Positions 11,115 to 24,203 of a stretch of 64,000 bases of DNA are shown piece after piece. Position 1 is the first letter of the stretch; each line of letters opens with the position of its first letter. The DNA lies in assembly GCA_963965975.1 (NCBI GenBank), contig OZ014419.1, positions 1,054,001-1,118,000 of the forward strand. The letters are read 5' to 3'. Origin of the DNA: Xestospongia bergquistia (lineage: Eukaryota; Porifera; Demospongiae; Haplosclerida; Petrosiidae). Under the pieces are notes generated by a model. It worked only from the letters and a program-made list of their open reading frames with translations, had not been told where the DNA came from and did not search any database. The position numbers and the translations under genes are program-made.

Positions 11115-14100
11115 ATGGCCACTCAAAGTTTACAGGCACTAACAGCTATCATTTTTTGCTTTGTGTAAGTTTAAAGTTAAACTGTCATTAATGTAGTGAA
11201 AATCTTTGCACATTCACAAGGTCATAGCTGAAAGTTTTGCAGTTGCTGTTGACTTGCAGATGGCAAAGACTTGAGGTGTCATTGTCAGTGTACCTTAGGT
11301 TCTAAACAGCAACTGCAAAGCTTTGTGTGCATTTGATAGCAGAGTACTACTAACAACTATTTAGTGCCAGTACAATCTCTTATTATGGATTAATATTTAT
11401 AACAGCTGTTAACAGTACTATGAGATCATAGATACTTAAGTTAGATATAACAGCTGCTAAAGTACACAATAAATCAAACTTAGAAATCTGTGCTGTAAAT
11501 GTAGTCAGGCATTACTGGCCCTTCCCTATATATATTATTAGCATTAGTTCCTCTCTTAGCAAAGGTTCAAGAATGTCAGACTACTGTAAGTGGCTTCATT
11601 TACACCTGTGTAAACTGAGCTTGAGTTACAAAGATTCAGAAATCCCTCCTTTGTACCACAAATTATTTTAAGCTTTTTATTTTACTCACAGAACACAATC
11701 AAGTGTTGCGTCATACCTTGATGTACCAAGAATCCATTTTACTGGAAATTTCCGTGCTGATCCTAACACTGCTAACAATAAAAGGTGTAGCTACATACCA
11801 GGTCACCAAGACACTATTCTTAATGATAATTGGGATATTAATGGAACAAATGAAATTGATTTCTACAAGACTGACATTGCTGCAGTAGATTATAGCAATT
11901 CTGCAACAATTCTTGAGGAAAATGATCCTGTTCTCTCAGCATTTATAGTCACCAATCTGAAACGCCCATTTGCTAAACTTACTGATCTTGATACAGATGC
12001 ACAAGACAAGTCTACCATTTATGGAATGAAGTTTGGTATAAGCTGGGGATACAATGACAAAGGAGAGCATCAGTTAGCATTTATGGGGAAATGGACACCA
12101 TCAGTCATTGCTCAAGATATGTGGGTAAGAATGAAGTGCTTTAGGGGGGATCAAGACAGTTTTCCTTTTGGCTCACAGGGTACTACAATTTTAACGGACA
12201 TAGAATGGGGAGATCTCCGCAATTCTCCATCACTTCAACAACTAAAAGATAAATGTGAAAGTGGATCAAACAAATTATCAATTCGTGTGTCATACTATTA
12301 CTATACACGTAACTATGAACCTCTTGTACCATATCGATTTACCCTTGGAAATGTTGTAGGAACTATTGGAGTATACAATGATGGAGAAACACTCAATTTT
12401 GGAGGAGACCGGCTAATGACTTCGGAAGGACTTGATACCCCTGAACTCACTTTTAATCAAGGTGATAGTTGTTATGGTTTGAATATCTCAGAAGAAGCTT
12501 CGTGGACCTCAAATGCTCCTTTTAAATTAAGGGATACTGGCAATAAAGAAGTTGTGGTAGATCTTAGTAATGCTCTTTCCACAAAGACAGATGGTACTCA
12601 ACGGGACATTGGAGAACTCTATTTGGGCTATAATGATACTGATGGTAATTGTCTCCAGCTTATTGAGCCTAATACTCCCATTCCTTATATGGCAAACAAT
12701 TGGTTAGAGTCTGGTGCTCTGGCAGTATATTCATTAACAAATGACCAATATCAATATCTACTATCCAATTCACTTATGGTAATTCAAAAAGTCCAAGGCA
12801 ATCAAAATGCACCATTGTGTGGAAACCTTCCATCTACAAAAACTGAGAGTGGTATAATAGTTCTAAAAGAGAGGGAGTATTTCATTCGTCCTCTAAATTA
12901 TTATGTTGATCGACTTGAATATAATGGTAACACATCATCACAAACTCTTTATGTAACACATTATGGTGCTTCAGCTCAGAATGTCAACATAAAAATAAAA
13001 CAGTCAAAATATGAAACTACTCTTCCAATAGGTGGCATTGCTCCTGATCAAAATACTAAGACAACTGATGCACAAGGAAAAGTTACTTTTGTTTTCTCAG
13101 TTACCCAAACCATTCCTTACCCTCGTGAGTACACAAGACCTCCATGTCCAAATCAAAACCCTACATCAAAGACTCTCCCCATTGATGGCCAAGTTTACTA
13201 CTTCAAGTATTGCATTTTAACTACAACAAGTGACTGTGAACCTTTAAGTGTTTCAGAGTTTGCCTTCCTAGCTTTCTCCTCTTTGTCTTATACTCCACCT
13301 TATACTTGGATTGATCATGTAAAGCCCATTTTTACTCAGTATCAAGAACTCTCAGCTGTTATGAAATCCATTCTTGATCTCAGTAACTATACTGATGTGA
13401 CTCTTCCTTGGAATATTGAATTAATTCGTCATTCCATGGAACTGGACATTGAAGATGCTAATTATATGCCAACCACACGAGATCTCTCACCAACTAAACG
13501 CTCAATGATTCTTGAATGGTTGAATGATCCACAGTATAGTAATAAGGACGATACACTGCCTGGAGAGCCTATAAGGCCAGTATGTCAACACCCATCTGTT
13601 ACTGAAGGTATGAGCACTTTTGCTAGGTATTCTATTCCACCACGGTGTAGATTAAAAAAGATACGATTTGATTCTGATCCAAAAGATGCTGATACCTACT
13701 TTAGTAGTATATTTAAGGACACATTAAAACGTTTACTTAAACATCATCGCCGTCCATTGTATGGTTTATTGAGTAGAAAGAAATCCAGATCTAAACCTAT
13801 TTGCACAGTGGAAGAATTAAGAAACCAACTTCAACTGGCCATGCAATTGGAATTCTACACTATACCAACTTACTTGACTACACTGTACTCCATTGTGGAT
13901 GGTTGCAACATTGAAATATATAATGTCATTAGAGAAATTGTCATGCAAGAAATGATGCACTTTGCACAAGCAGCTAATCTTTTAATTTCAATTGGTGGGA
14001 CTCCAGTCATTGACAGTCCTGACTTTGCTCCTAGATATCCTGCTCGTGGTCTTCCAGGTGGAGTGTTACCTGATCTTCGTGTAGATCTTACGAAACTGTC

Positions 14101-14824
14101 ACTGGAACATGTTTATAATGTATTTATGGGTATTGAAGTACCAGCAGAGACATGGGTAGGAGGAAAAGGTCCCGTGTATACCAATAACACTATTGGTCAG
14201 TTTTATGAAGAAATAAGAGTATGCTTTAACTCTTTACCTCCTGATACAATTGATCCTTCCAGTGTGTCTAAACAAGTGGCATGGCCTTGGAATGGAACAG
14301 ATTATGTTGGAAACCTTATAAAAGTTCATAATCTTGAAACTGCTAATTTGGCAATAGAACAAATCATAATCCAAGGAGAAGGAGCCTCTCCACTTAATCC
14401 TAATTCAAATTTTGATGGTGAATACGCTCACTTTTATCGCTTTGAGGAAATAGTTTGTCAACATAGGTTGGTCAAAATTGATGATTTGCATTATGCATAC
14501 ACTGGAGATCCTATTCCCTTTGATCCTCTTGGGGTGTGGCCAATGAGAGAGAACCCTGACTCTTTTCATTCAAACACTAACTGCTTCCATGAAGCACAAG
14601 TTTTTCATCATCAATATCGTGGCCTCCTCAGCAAACTTGACGACACTTTTTCATGTGACACACCCAATTGTGATCCTCAAAAATTGCTCTGGGACTCCAT
14701 TGAAATTATGGAAGCTCTTCAGGTCCATGCTAAAAAGCTCATGTGGATTAAATTTAACCCTGATAATCCAGCTGACACACGCACATGTGGTCCTGTTTGG
14801 GACTATAATTGGAATGTATCCTAA
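11115..14824 (+). CDS. Secreted VioB/RebD-like protein (copy 2)
   Basis: Exon 1 is 11115-11164 (the same signal peptide as copy 1) and exon 2 is 11692-14824, giving 1,060 residues. It is a close duplicate of copy 1 along its whole length. Most change lies in the segment before the ferritin-like domain (about residues 535-600), where charged residues and small indels accumulate. The ferritin-like motif reads QEMMHFAQ, the upstream Glu in QLEFY is kept, and the AHFYRFEE motif is kept, so the predicted metal site is intact. It converges on the minus-strand gene 213 bases away. The function is as for copy 1: VioB-like oxidative chemistry is inferred from family membership only. Confidence 0.85.
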
Positions 14825-15036
14825 CTGGAATAGTTACTTGTAGTAATAATTATTGGGTTAGGATTCCAATACATTGTGAATTTACTTTGATTTTGTGTTA
14901 TGTAGTTTGATGATGATTGTAAATTCATTCAAGGGTCAATTTTAAAACAAAAGAGACCAAATCATTTGGAACATGAGTGTATATGTGTATGTGTGTGTGT
15001 ACATGACATGATAGCTACATTAATCAATGTGTTCTT

Positions 15037-18000
15037 TTAGTCATCCCAGTCATAGTCCCAGACTGGGCCACAAGTAAGTCCCAGGACATCATCGTCAGGA
15101 TCAAATGGGACTCGCATGACTCTTTTAGCATGTATTAAGAGGGATTCCATGATTTCTACTGCTTTTGTGATGCGGTTTGGTTCACCACCAAATGTAGCCT
15201 GAAGCTCTCGGAGGAGGGCACGATAAACACGATGAAAAGCTTTTGCTTCCGTGTAGCAGTTAGTATTACGTTCAATGCCTTTTTTACTTGGGTTATCTCT
15301 CATTGGCCATATACCTTTTGGATCAAATGGAATTGAGTCTCCTTTATAAGCATAGTGCTCATTGTCAACTTTTATGAGTTTTGCCTGACAGACTATTTCC
15401 TGAAAACGATAAAAGTGAGCCAAAGTATCACTGTTATCATTAGGATTCACTGGACTAGCTCCTTCTCCTTGCTCTATTATTTCATTGATGGCCTTCATGG
15501 AAGTGTTTACATCCTTCACTTTGTACAGTTTGCCTAACTTGTCAGATGGTGTCCATGGCCAGGAGACTTGAATATCTTCTGTGCTTGCGTTAAATATGTC
15601 ATCACCTAGACACTTAATGCATTCTGCTATCTCACTATAAAACTGACCCACAGTGTTGTTAGCAAAAACAGGATATTTCTGAGCAACACAAGTTACATTA
15701 GGCTGTTCTATGGTGACAAACACATCATGTATGTGTTCCAAAGATGCCTTTTCTAAATTAACTAGAAGATTGGGGTGGACACCACCAGGTAAACCTTTTC
15801 CTGGATATTTTGGAGCAGTATTACTGCTATCAATTACTGGTTGTTTGTTTATTGCAATAAGAATGTTGGATGACTGTGCCATATGAAGCATTTCTTGCAT
15901 CACAACACTGCGAATGAGTTCATACACTTGAGGATTACAGCCCTCAATAATGGTATAGAGAGATGTCAGGTACAGAGGAAGAGTAGCAAACTCTAGCTCA
16001 ACAGCTAGCTGTAATTGAGATTGAAGATTGGGAAGAGTGCATATTTCTCCTTTTATATTACATGCATCATTAGAGTGCCTCCTGTAACCATAAAGTGGTC
16101 TCTTCTTTTCATTTCTAGTTGGATCACCTTTTAATGTTTCAAAATAGTAATCATCAAAAAAGTCACAAAACTTTTCAGGGTTATAAGGGATTTTATTAAA
16201 TCGACAAACATAAGGATTAACTCGCACAGAGAAGTCACTCATAGCTGTTGGACGTTTTGGTTCTGTACAATTAGGAACTGGTATCAATTCTGGAGTATGA
16301 TCATCAATAGCATCCATCTTTTTGAGATTTTTCAAAGGATTATCTAACCACTCTAGTATCATTGCTTGTTGACTAGGAGGAAGATCTCGTGTTGCCGGCA
16401 TGAAGTTGGCATCATTGAAATCTTGGCTCATGGCTATTTTCATAAGTTGCCTATTTGGTAAGAAAATGACTGAGTAATAGTTGCTGAGATTAAGTATACT
16501 ATTCATAACTGGGTATAAATGATAATATTGTGTGAGAATTGGCTCAACATGGTCGTCCCAAGTGTATGGAGGATCGTATTTGATGTTAGAGAAAGCTCTG
16601 ATGGTGATAGGTGTTTCATCAATTTTAGATGGATTCTTTGGACATATAACATCTGTACAAACATAGTATTTAAATTGATATGATTGACCATCAATTGGAA
16701 GTTTTGTTGTATTACTGATATTTGGACATGGTGGTTCTTCATACTCACGTATTGTGTTCATACTAGTTGTAACTTTGAAAGTGAAAGTTGCAATACCATT
16801 GGTGTTAGTCTGCTTTGATGGCTCCTCCACGACTATTCCATTCGTTGGTAAAACAGATCTATATGTAGCCATTTTAACTGTAATATTTAAAGCTGGCCTT
16901 CCTAAATGAGTAACATAGAATGACATATCTTTTGAATTTGGATACACAAGACGTGCATTATAAAAACCACTTGGTCGCATATAATAGATTACTTCTCTCA
17001 ACATCATTTTGGCGTTATCTTCAGCAGAGTGTAAATGACCACAAATTTTGTATACATCATACGAAATGTTTGTATTTTGAAGACGGACAACAACTAATGA
17101 TGGAGAGGTCATTAAAAGATCAAACTGTTCATTGCTTAAAGGGATATCAATAACACTACTGGTTTCTTTTAGCCAGTCAGAGTCAAGATAAGGAATAGAT
17201 GGTCCAATTAGTTCTATACATTTTGCTGACTCATGCATCAAACCAAGATAAATATCACCAATATCACGTGGACTGGAATGCAAGGTGATTGGAAAGGAAT
17301 TGCTGAGATCAACTGTAACAACTTTATGATCTTCATTGACTTTAAATGGAGCATTAAACATCCATGGATTGTATAATTTTGGATCTTTTTCATAGCAAGA
17401 ATCACCTTGAGAGAATGTCAAAGGAGGAGCTGATAATCCATCAGGACTTAAAAGTCGTTCTCCACCATAATTTAGGGGTTCACCCTCTTTGTATATTCCA
17501 ATTGTTCCAGTGACATAGCCAAGAGTGAAGTTGGATTGTACAAACTCTTCATAATTTCTGGTATAGAAGTAAAATGAAACTGAAACTTGTAGCATTCCAC
17601 CATTTTCATCACTAGCGTCTTTGAGTTCACTTAACACTGATGAACCTTTAAGATCTCCCCATACAATATCTGTAATAGTTGTCGTAGCTTGTGCTCCTCG
17701 TGGAAAAGTGTCTTGATCTCCATAGTAGCACTTGACTTTGTCCCAAAGATTTTGAGCAATAATGTTAGGACTCCATTTTCCTTTGAAAGCAATATCTTCA
17801 GATGTGTCTCCCCAACTTACACCAAACACCATACCATATATGGCAGTTGTATTTTCTGTATCGACATCCAGGATGACCATCTTTGCAAAAGGCTGTTTTC
17901 CGTTATCTATAACTCGAGCACCAACTACCTCATCATGCATTGCACTGCCTTGAGTGGACACTGCTCCTGCAATATGAGTATTAATGAATGAGAATTCATT

Positions 18001-18770
18001 AGTACCAACAGAATTCCAATCTTTATTCAAGACTTCATCATATGGTAAATTAGCATCAAAATTGCAAGGCATATTATTGGTTGTAGCAGCATCTGCTCGA
18101 AAATGACCAGAAAAATGTAATCTTGGAGTATCTAAGTAAGATCCATTTGAAATGGTGATGCTATGGAAAGAAGGAAAGAAACCATTCATTATAGTCTGTG
18201 GTTTGAAGAACTGACAGTGACTATAGCAGTGATTAACAATGAGCAGATAATTATTGAACAAAAAAATAATGAAAACTTTAAACTAGATTATTTCCAACAT
18301 GTACTAAAGTCAACAGGGCTGATTTCAGAAGCCTTATATCTGTGCCCTAAATTAAAATCTAAAGCAAACCTTGAACTCTTATATATACACCTTGTTTGTC
18401 ACATATGTCCAGATGTTAAGTACATTATCCAAACATGACTTGAATAGTAATAACTATTCAATACTTATTATGGCAATAGGAGTTGAAGTTACAATGCATA
18501 TATACCATTTAGTATTAATTATGTTGAGCTTGTATGTAGAGCTAGGCTACATAGTGGGCTAATTATTTTTACTGCAATAAAAAATATTTTTGGTGGACAA
18601 CAAAATGTCATCTCCTAGTAAGTCTATATAACTAATGATTGTAGAATTAGATTTAACTATATGCCAATGTTATGAAGATATCAATGACATGTATTAAAAA
18701 TTGTTACTAAAACTTAGTTAACTCACCAAATACATGCGAGTCCTAAAAGAACTTGAATAAGATTGGTCAT
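15037..18770 (-). CDS. Secreted VioB/RebD-like protein, minus-strand type (copy 3)
   Basis: The long exon runs 18160-15037. Its upstream AG lies behind a pyrimidine-rich tract (tttctttccttctttccatag), so the in-frame ATG codons 5' of it are not the start. A signal-peptide exon lies at 18770-18727 (MTNLIQVLLGLACI), with a GTGAGT donor and the same phase-2 junction as the plus-strand copies. The total is 1,055 residues. It is a clear paralogue of the plus-strand type: same N-terminal YLDTPRLHFSG, GEGASP, ferritin-like QEMLHMAQ, AHFYRFQE and C-terminal CGPVWDYDW. The two types differ throughout, so their split is much older than the tandem duplications. Several N-x-S/T sites are present. Alternative start codons inside the first intron were rejected. 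Confidence 0.85.
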
Positions 18771-18943
18771 TTTTATTTGCGTTCTTACTCTTGCTCTTTG
18801 CTCTGAAAAATTTACTTGGAAGTAAGTCGTGTGCCCTTACTGCAACCATCAAAGTTACAAGTTATATTAATTTTAATTTTTTAGAGTTTAATTAATATTA
18901 ATTATTAATTTTGTTATTAAGCTAAGATGGCTGCTCAAACTTA
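18771..18943. pseudogene. Copy of the proline iminopeptidase promoter and first codons
   Basis: This stretch matches 24209-24347: ttatttgcgt, cccttactgcaacca, and finally ATGGCTGCTCAAACT at 18927-18941, the first five codons of the iminopeptidase gene. The match then stops and VioB-like sequence begins. It shows that the duplicated segment once reached just into the iminopeptidase gene. Confidence 0.8.
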
Positions 18944-20053
18944 TAAACTTACATAGCTTTGGAAGCATCATCGCCGTTCTTTGTATGGCTTATTGTGTAG
19001 AAAGAAATCTGGATCTAAACAGTTTTGTACAGTGGACGAATTAAAAGGCCAACTTCAACTGGCCATGCAATTGGAACTTTACACTATATATACCAACTTA
19101 CTTGACTACACTGTACTCCATTGTGGATGGTTGCAACATTGAAATATATAATGTCGTTAGACAAATTGTCATGCAAGAAATGATGCACTTTGCACAAGCA
19201 GCTAATCTTTTAATTTCAATTGGTGGGACTCCAGTCATTGACAGTCCTGACTTTGCTCCTAGATATTCTCCTCATGGTCTTCCAGGTAGTGTTACCTGGT
19301 CTTCATGTAGATTTTATGAAACTGTCACTGGAGTGTGTATTTAATGTATTTATGTGGGTATTGAACTACCAGCAGAGATATATATGAGTAAGAGGAGGAG
19401 CTCCCATTTATACGAATAGCAAAATTGGCCAGTTTTGCAAAAAGTAAGGGTATATTTTAACTCTTTACCTCCTGATATAATTGATCCTTCAGTTGTCTAA
19501 ACAAGTAGCCTTGGAATGGAACAGATTATGTCAGAAAACTTATAAAACTTCACAATCTGCTAAATGTAGAACAAATCATAAACCAAGGAGGAATCTCTCC
19601 ACTTAATCCTAATTCAAAGTTTGATGGCAAATATGCTCACTTTTATTATTGCTTTGAGAGAACAGTGTGTCAAACTAGGTTGGTCAAAGTTGATAATTTG
19701 CATTATGTGCACACTGGAGATCCTATTCCCTTTGATCCTCTTGGGATATGGCCAATGAGGGTGAACCCTGTCTCTTTCATTCGTCCAAACACCAACTGTT
19801 TCCATGAAGCACAAGCTTTTCATCATCAATATCGTGGCCTCCTCAGCAAACTTAACAACACTTTCTCATGTGACACACCCAATTGTGATCTCAAAAATTG
19901 CTCTGGGACTCCATTGAAATTATGGAATCTCTTCAGGTCCATGCTAAAAAGCTCATGTGGATCAAATTTAATCCTGATAATCTGAATGACAAGCACACAT
20001 GTGGTCCTGTTTGGGACTATAATTGGAATGATGTTTGTAGTAGTAATTATTAG
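18944..20053 (+). pseudogene. 5'-truncated, decayed VioB-like copy (plus type)
   Basis: This matches copies 1 and 2 from just before the ferritin-like domain (HHRRPLYG region) to the common stop codon. The first two thirds of the gene, including signal peptide and N-terminal domain, are missing. Several short indels and frame changes interrupt the rest: for example, an inserted tata near 19087 and lost bases near 19285 and in the stretch 19320-19640. The ferritin core (QEMMHFAQ) is still readable. It is the dead plus-strand partner of the third convergent pair. Confidence 0.9.
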
Positions 20054-20235
20054 GTTAGTATTTCAGTACATTGGGAGTTTACTTTGATTTGTGTTATGTA
20101 GTTTGATGATGTTATGTAACTTGATGTAATTCATTCGAGAGTCAAATTCAAAATGAAAGAGAAAATCATTTGGAATCTAACTATGTGTGTGTGTGTGACA
20201 TGATATGATAACTACATTAATCAATATGTGTTCTT

Positions 20236-23200
20236 TTAGTCATCCCAGTCATAGTCCCAGACTGGGCCACAAGTAAGTCCCAGGACATCATCGTCAGGAA
20301 TAAATGGGATGCTCATGACTCTTGTAGCATTTTTTGAGAGGTATTCCATGATTTCTACTGCTTTTGTGATGCGGTTTGGTTCACCACCAAATGTAGCTTG
20401 AAGCTCTCGGAGAAGGGCACGATAAACACGATGAAAAGCTTTTGCTTCCGTGTAGCAGTTAGTATTAGGCTCAATGCCTTTTTTACTTGGGTTATCTCTC
20501 ATTGGCCATATACCTTTTGGATCAAATGGAATTGAGTCTCCTTTATAAGCATAGTGTTCATTGTCAACTTTTATGAGTTTTGCCTGACAGACTATTTCCT
20601 GAAAACGATAAAAGTGAGCCAAAGTATCATTGTTATCATTAGGATTCACTGGACTAGCTCCTTCTCCTTGCTCTATTATTTCATTGATGGCCTTCATGGA
20701 AGTGTTTACATCCTTAACTTTGTACAGCTTGCCTAACTTATGTGATGGTGGCCGTGGCCAGGAGACTTGAATATCTTCTGTGCTTGCGTTAAATATATCA
20801 TCACCTAGACACTTAATGCATTCTACTATCTCACTATAAAACTGACCCACAGTGTTGTTAGCATAAACAGGATTTTTCTGAGCAACACAAGTTACATTAG
20901 GCTGTTCTATGGCAACAAACACATCATGTATGTGTTCCAAAGATGCCTTTTCTAAATTAACTAGAAGATTGGGGTGGACACCACCAGGTAAACCTTTTCC
21001 TGGATATTTTGGAGCAGTATAATTGCTATCAATTACTGGTTGTTTGTTTATTGCAATGAGAATGTTGGATGACTGTGCCATGTGAAGCATTTCTTGCATC
21101 ACAACACTGCGAATGAGTTTATACACTTGAGGATTACTGTCCTTAATAATGGTATAGAGAGATGTCAGGTACAGAGGAAGAGTAGCAAACTCTAGCTCAA
21201 CAGCTAGCTGTAATTGAGATTGAAGATTGGGAAGAGTGCATATTTCTCCTTTTATCTTACATGCATCATTAGAGTGCCTCCTGTAACCATAAAGTGGTCT
21301 CTTCTTTTCATTTCTAGTTGGATTGTCTTTTAATGTTTCAAAGTAGTAATCATCATAAAAGTCACAAAACTTTTCAGGGTTATAAGGGATTTTATTAAAT
21401 CCACAAACATAAGGCTTAACTTTCATAGAAAAGCTATTCATAGCTGTTGGACATTGTGGTTCTGTACAACTAGGAACTGGTAGAGTATGATCAGTAACAA
21501 GTTCAGAAACAGTCAAGCTGCGATTCTTCAAAGGATTGTCTAACCACTCTAGTATCATTGCTTGTTGACTAGGAGGAAGATCTCGTGTTGCCGGCATGAA
21601 GTTGGCATCGTTGAAATCTTGGTTCATGGCTATTTTCATAAGTTGTCTATTTGGTAAGGAAATAACTGAGTAATAGTTGCTGAGATTAAGTATACTATTC
21701 ATAACTGGGTATAAATGATAATATTGTGTGAGAATTGGCTCAACATGGTCATCCCACGTGTATGGAGGATCATATTTGATGCTAGAGAAAGCTCTGATGG
21801 TGATAGGTGTTTCATCAATTATAGATGGATTCTTTGGACATATAACATCTGTACAAACATAGTATTTAAATTGATATGATTGACCGTCAATTGGAAGTTT
21901 CCTTTTATTACTAATATTTGGACATGGTGGTTCTTTATACTCACGTGTTGTGCTCATACTAGTTGTAACTTTGAAAGTGAAAGTTGCAATACCATTGGTG
22001 TCAGTCTGCTTTGACGGCTCCTCCACAACTATTCCATTTGTTGGTAAAACAGATCTATATGTAGCCATTTTAACAGTAATATTGAAAGCTGGCCTTCCTA
22101 AATGAGTAACATAGAATGACATATCTTTTGAATTTGGATACACAAGACGTGCATTATAAAAACCACTTGGTCGCATATAATAGATTGCTTCTTTCAACAT
22201 CATCTTAGCGTTATCTTCAGCAGAGTGTAAATGAGCACAAATTGCGTAAACATCATACGAAGTGTTTGTATTTTGAAGACGGACAACAACTAAAGATGGA
22301 GAGGTCATTAAAAGATCAAACTGTTCATTGCTTAAAGGGATATCAATAACACTACTGGTTTCTTTTAGCCAGTCAGAGTCATTATAAGGAATAGATGGTC
22401 CAATTAGTTCTATACATTTTGCTGACTCATGCATCAAACCAAGATAAATATCACCAATATCACGTGGACTGGAATGCAAGGTGATTGGAAAGGAATTGCT
22501 GAGATCAACTGTAACAACTTTACGAGCTTCATTGACTTTAAATGGAGCATTAAACATCCATGGATTATATAATTTTGGATTTTTTTCATAGCAAGAATCA
22601 CCTTGAGAGAATGTCAAAGGAGGAGCTGATAATCCATCAGGACTTAAAAGTCGTTCTCCACCATAATTTAGGGGTTCACCCTCTTTGTATATTCCAATTG
22701 TTCCAGTGACATAGCCAAAAGTGAAGTTGGATTGTACAAACTCTTCATAATTTCTGGTATAGAAGTAAAATGAAACTGAAACTTGTAGCATTCCACCATT
22801 TTTATCACTAGCTTCTTTGAGTTCACTTAACACTGATGAACCTTTAAGATCTCCCCATACAATATCTGTAATAGTTGTTGTAGCTTGTGCCCCTCGTGGA
22901 AAAGTGTCTTGATCTCCATAGTAGCACTTGACTTTGTCCCAAAGATTTTGAGCAATAATGTTAGGACTCCATTTTCCTTTGAAAGCAGTATCTTCAGATG
23001 TGTCTCCCCAGCTCACGCCAAACACCATACCATATATGGCAGTTGTATTTTCTGTATCGACATCCAGGATAACCATCTTTGCAAAAGGCTGTTTTCCATT
23101 ATCAATTACTCGAGCCCCAACTACCTCATCATGCATTGCACTGCCTTGAGTGGACACTGCTCCTGCAATATGAGTATTAATGAATGAGAATTCATTAGTA

Positions 23201-23961
23201 CCAACGGAATTCCAATCTTTATTCAAGACTTCATCATATGGTAAATTTGAACCAAACTTGCAATACATATTATTGGTTGTGACAACATCTGCATGATAGT
23301 AACCAGAAAAATGTAATCTTGGAGTATCTAAGTAAGATCCATTTGAAAAGGCAATACTATGGAATGAAGGAAAGAAGCCATTCATTATAGTCTGCTGACA
23401 GTGACTATAGTAGTGATTAATAGTGAACAGATAATTAATGAACAATGAATAATGAAAACTTTGAACTCCCTTCAATTAAAGATTATTTCCAACATGTACT
23501 AAAGTCAACAGGGCAAATTAAAAAATCTAAAGCAAACCTTGAACTCTTATATATACACCTTGTTTGTCACATATGTCCAGATGTTTATCCAAACATGAAT
23601 TGAATAGTAATATTTATTCAATATTATTATGGCTCTGGGAGTTGAAGTTGCAATGCATACATAGTATTTAGTATTGATTATGTAGAGTTTGTATATGTAG
23701 TGTTAGTCTACATGGTAAGTTAATCATTTTACCACAATAAAAAATTTTGGGTGGAGAACAAAATGTTATTTGCTAGTAAGTCCATATATATATATAACTA
23801 ATGATTGCAGAATTATATTTAACTATATGCTAATGTCATGAAGATATCAATGACATGTATGAAAAATCGTTACTAAAACTTAATTAACTCACCGATACTA
23901 AAACTTAATTAACTCACCAAATACACGCCAACCCCAAGAAAACTTGAATAAGATTGGTCAT
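20236..23961 (-). CDS. Secreted VioB/RebD-like protein, minus-strand type (copy 4)
   Basis: Exon 2 is 23356-20236. Exon 1 is 23961-23918 and encodes MTNLIQVFLGLACI, nearly the same signal peptide as copy 3. The product is 1,054 residues and close to copy 3 throughout. The main differences are in the variable linker before the ferritin-like domain and in the last 30 residues. The ferritin-like motif QEMLHMAQ and the AHFYRFQE motif are kept. The first intron carries a 25-bp tandem duplication of its donor region (23887-23917), which yields two possible donors. The start codon lies inside the target-site duplication of a hAT-like element, so the present promoter may be partly element-derived. 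The gene is divergent from the iminopeptidase gene. Confidence 0.85.
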
Positions 23962-23964
23962 TAT

Positions 23965-24203
23965 CATCGGCGGATCCAGAATGCAGGGGTGCACGCGTAG
24001 GAGCGGTAAGCCTAATAAATATTCATTAATTTATTATTCATAGCACACTCTTTTAATTGTAAGGTGTGGTTGCAAGAATTTGCTATGAATATACTTAAAT
24101 TAATAATTATATACCCCAGATACTAGGTGTGACCTGAATGATGACCATGAATATTATTATAGAATAAAAAAGGGGTGTCTTGTGCACCCTAGATCTGGCA
24201 GTG
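23965..24203. mobile_element. hAT-like MITE of about 239 bp
   Basis: The left end reads catcggcggatccaga…ggggtgcac. The right end, in reverse complement, reads cactgccagatctagggtgcac. These form imperfect terminal inverted repeats. Flanks gtcattat (23957-23964) and gttgttat (24204-24211) agree at 6 of 8 bases, as expected of an aged 8-bp hAT target duplication. The paralogous spacer at 18765-18790 lacks the element. There is no coding capacity. Confidence 0.65.

Noticed and set aside
17689-17991. A 100-codon ORF antisense to VioB-like copy 3, repeated at 22885-23187 antisense to copy 4
   Set aside because: It recurs only because the two sense genes are nearly identical there. It has no start or splice support.
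15037-18261. Reading VioB-like copy 3 from the in-frame ATG at the top of the long ORF
   Set aside because: The first 30-odd codons lie in an intron ending tttccatag. A signal-peptide exon at 18727-18770 fits the same phase as the other copies.
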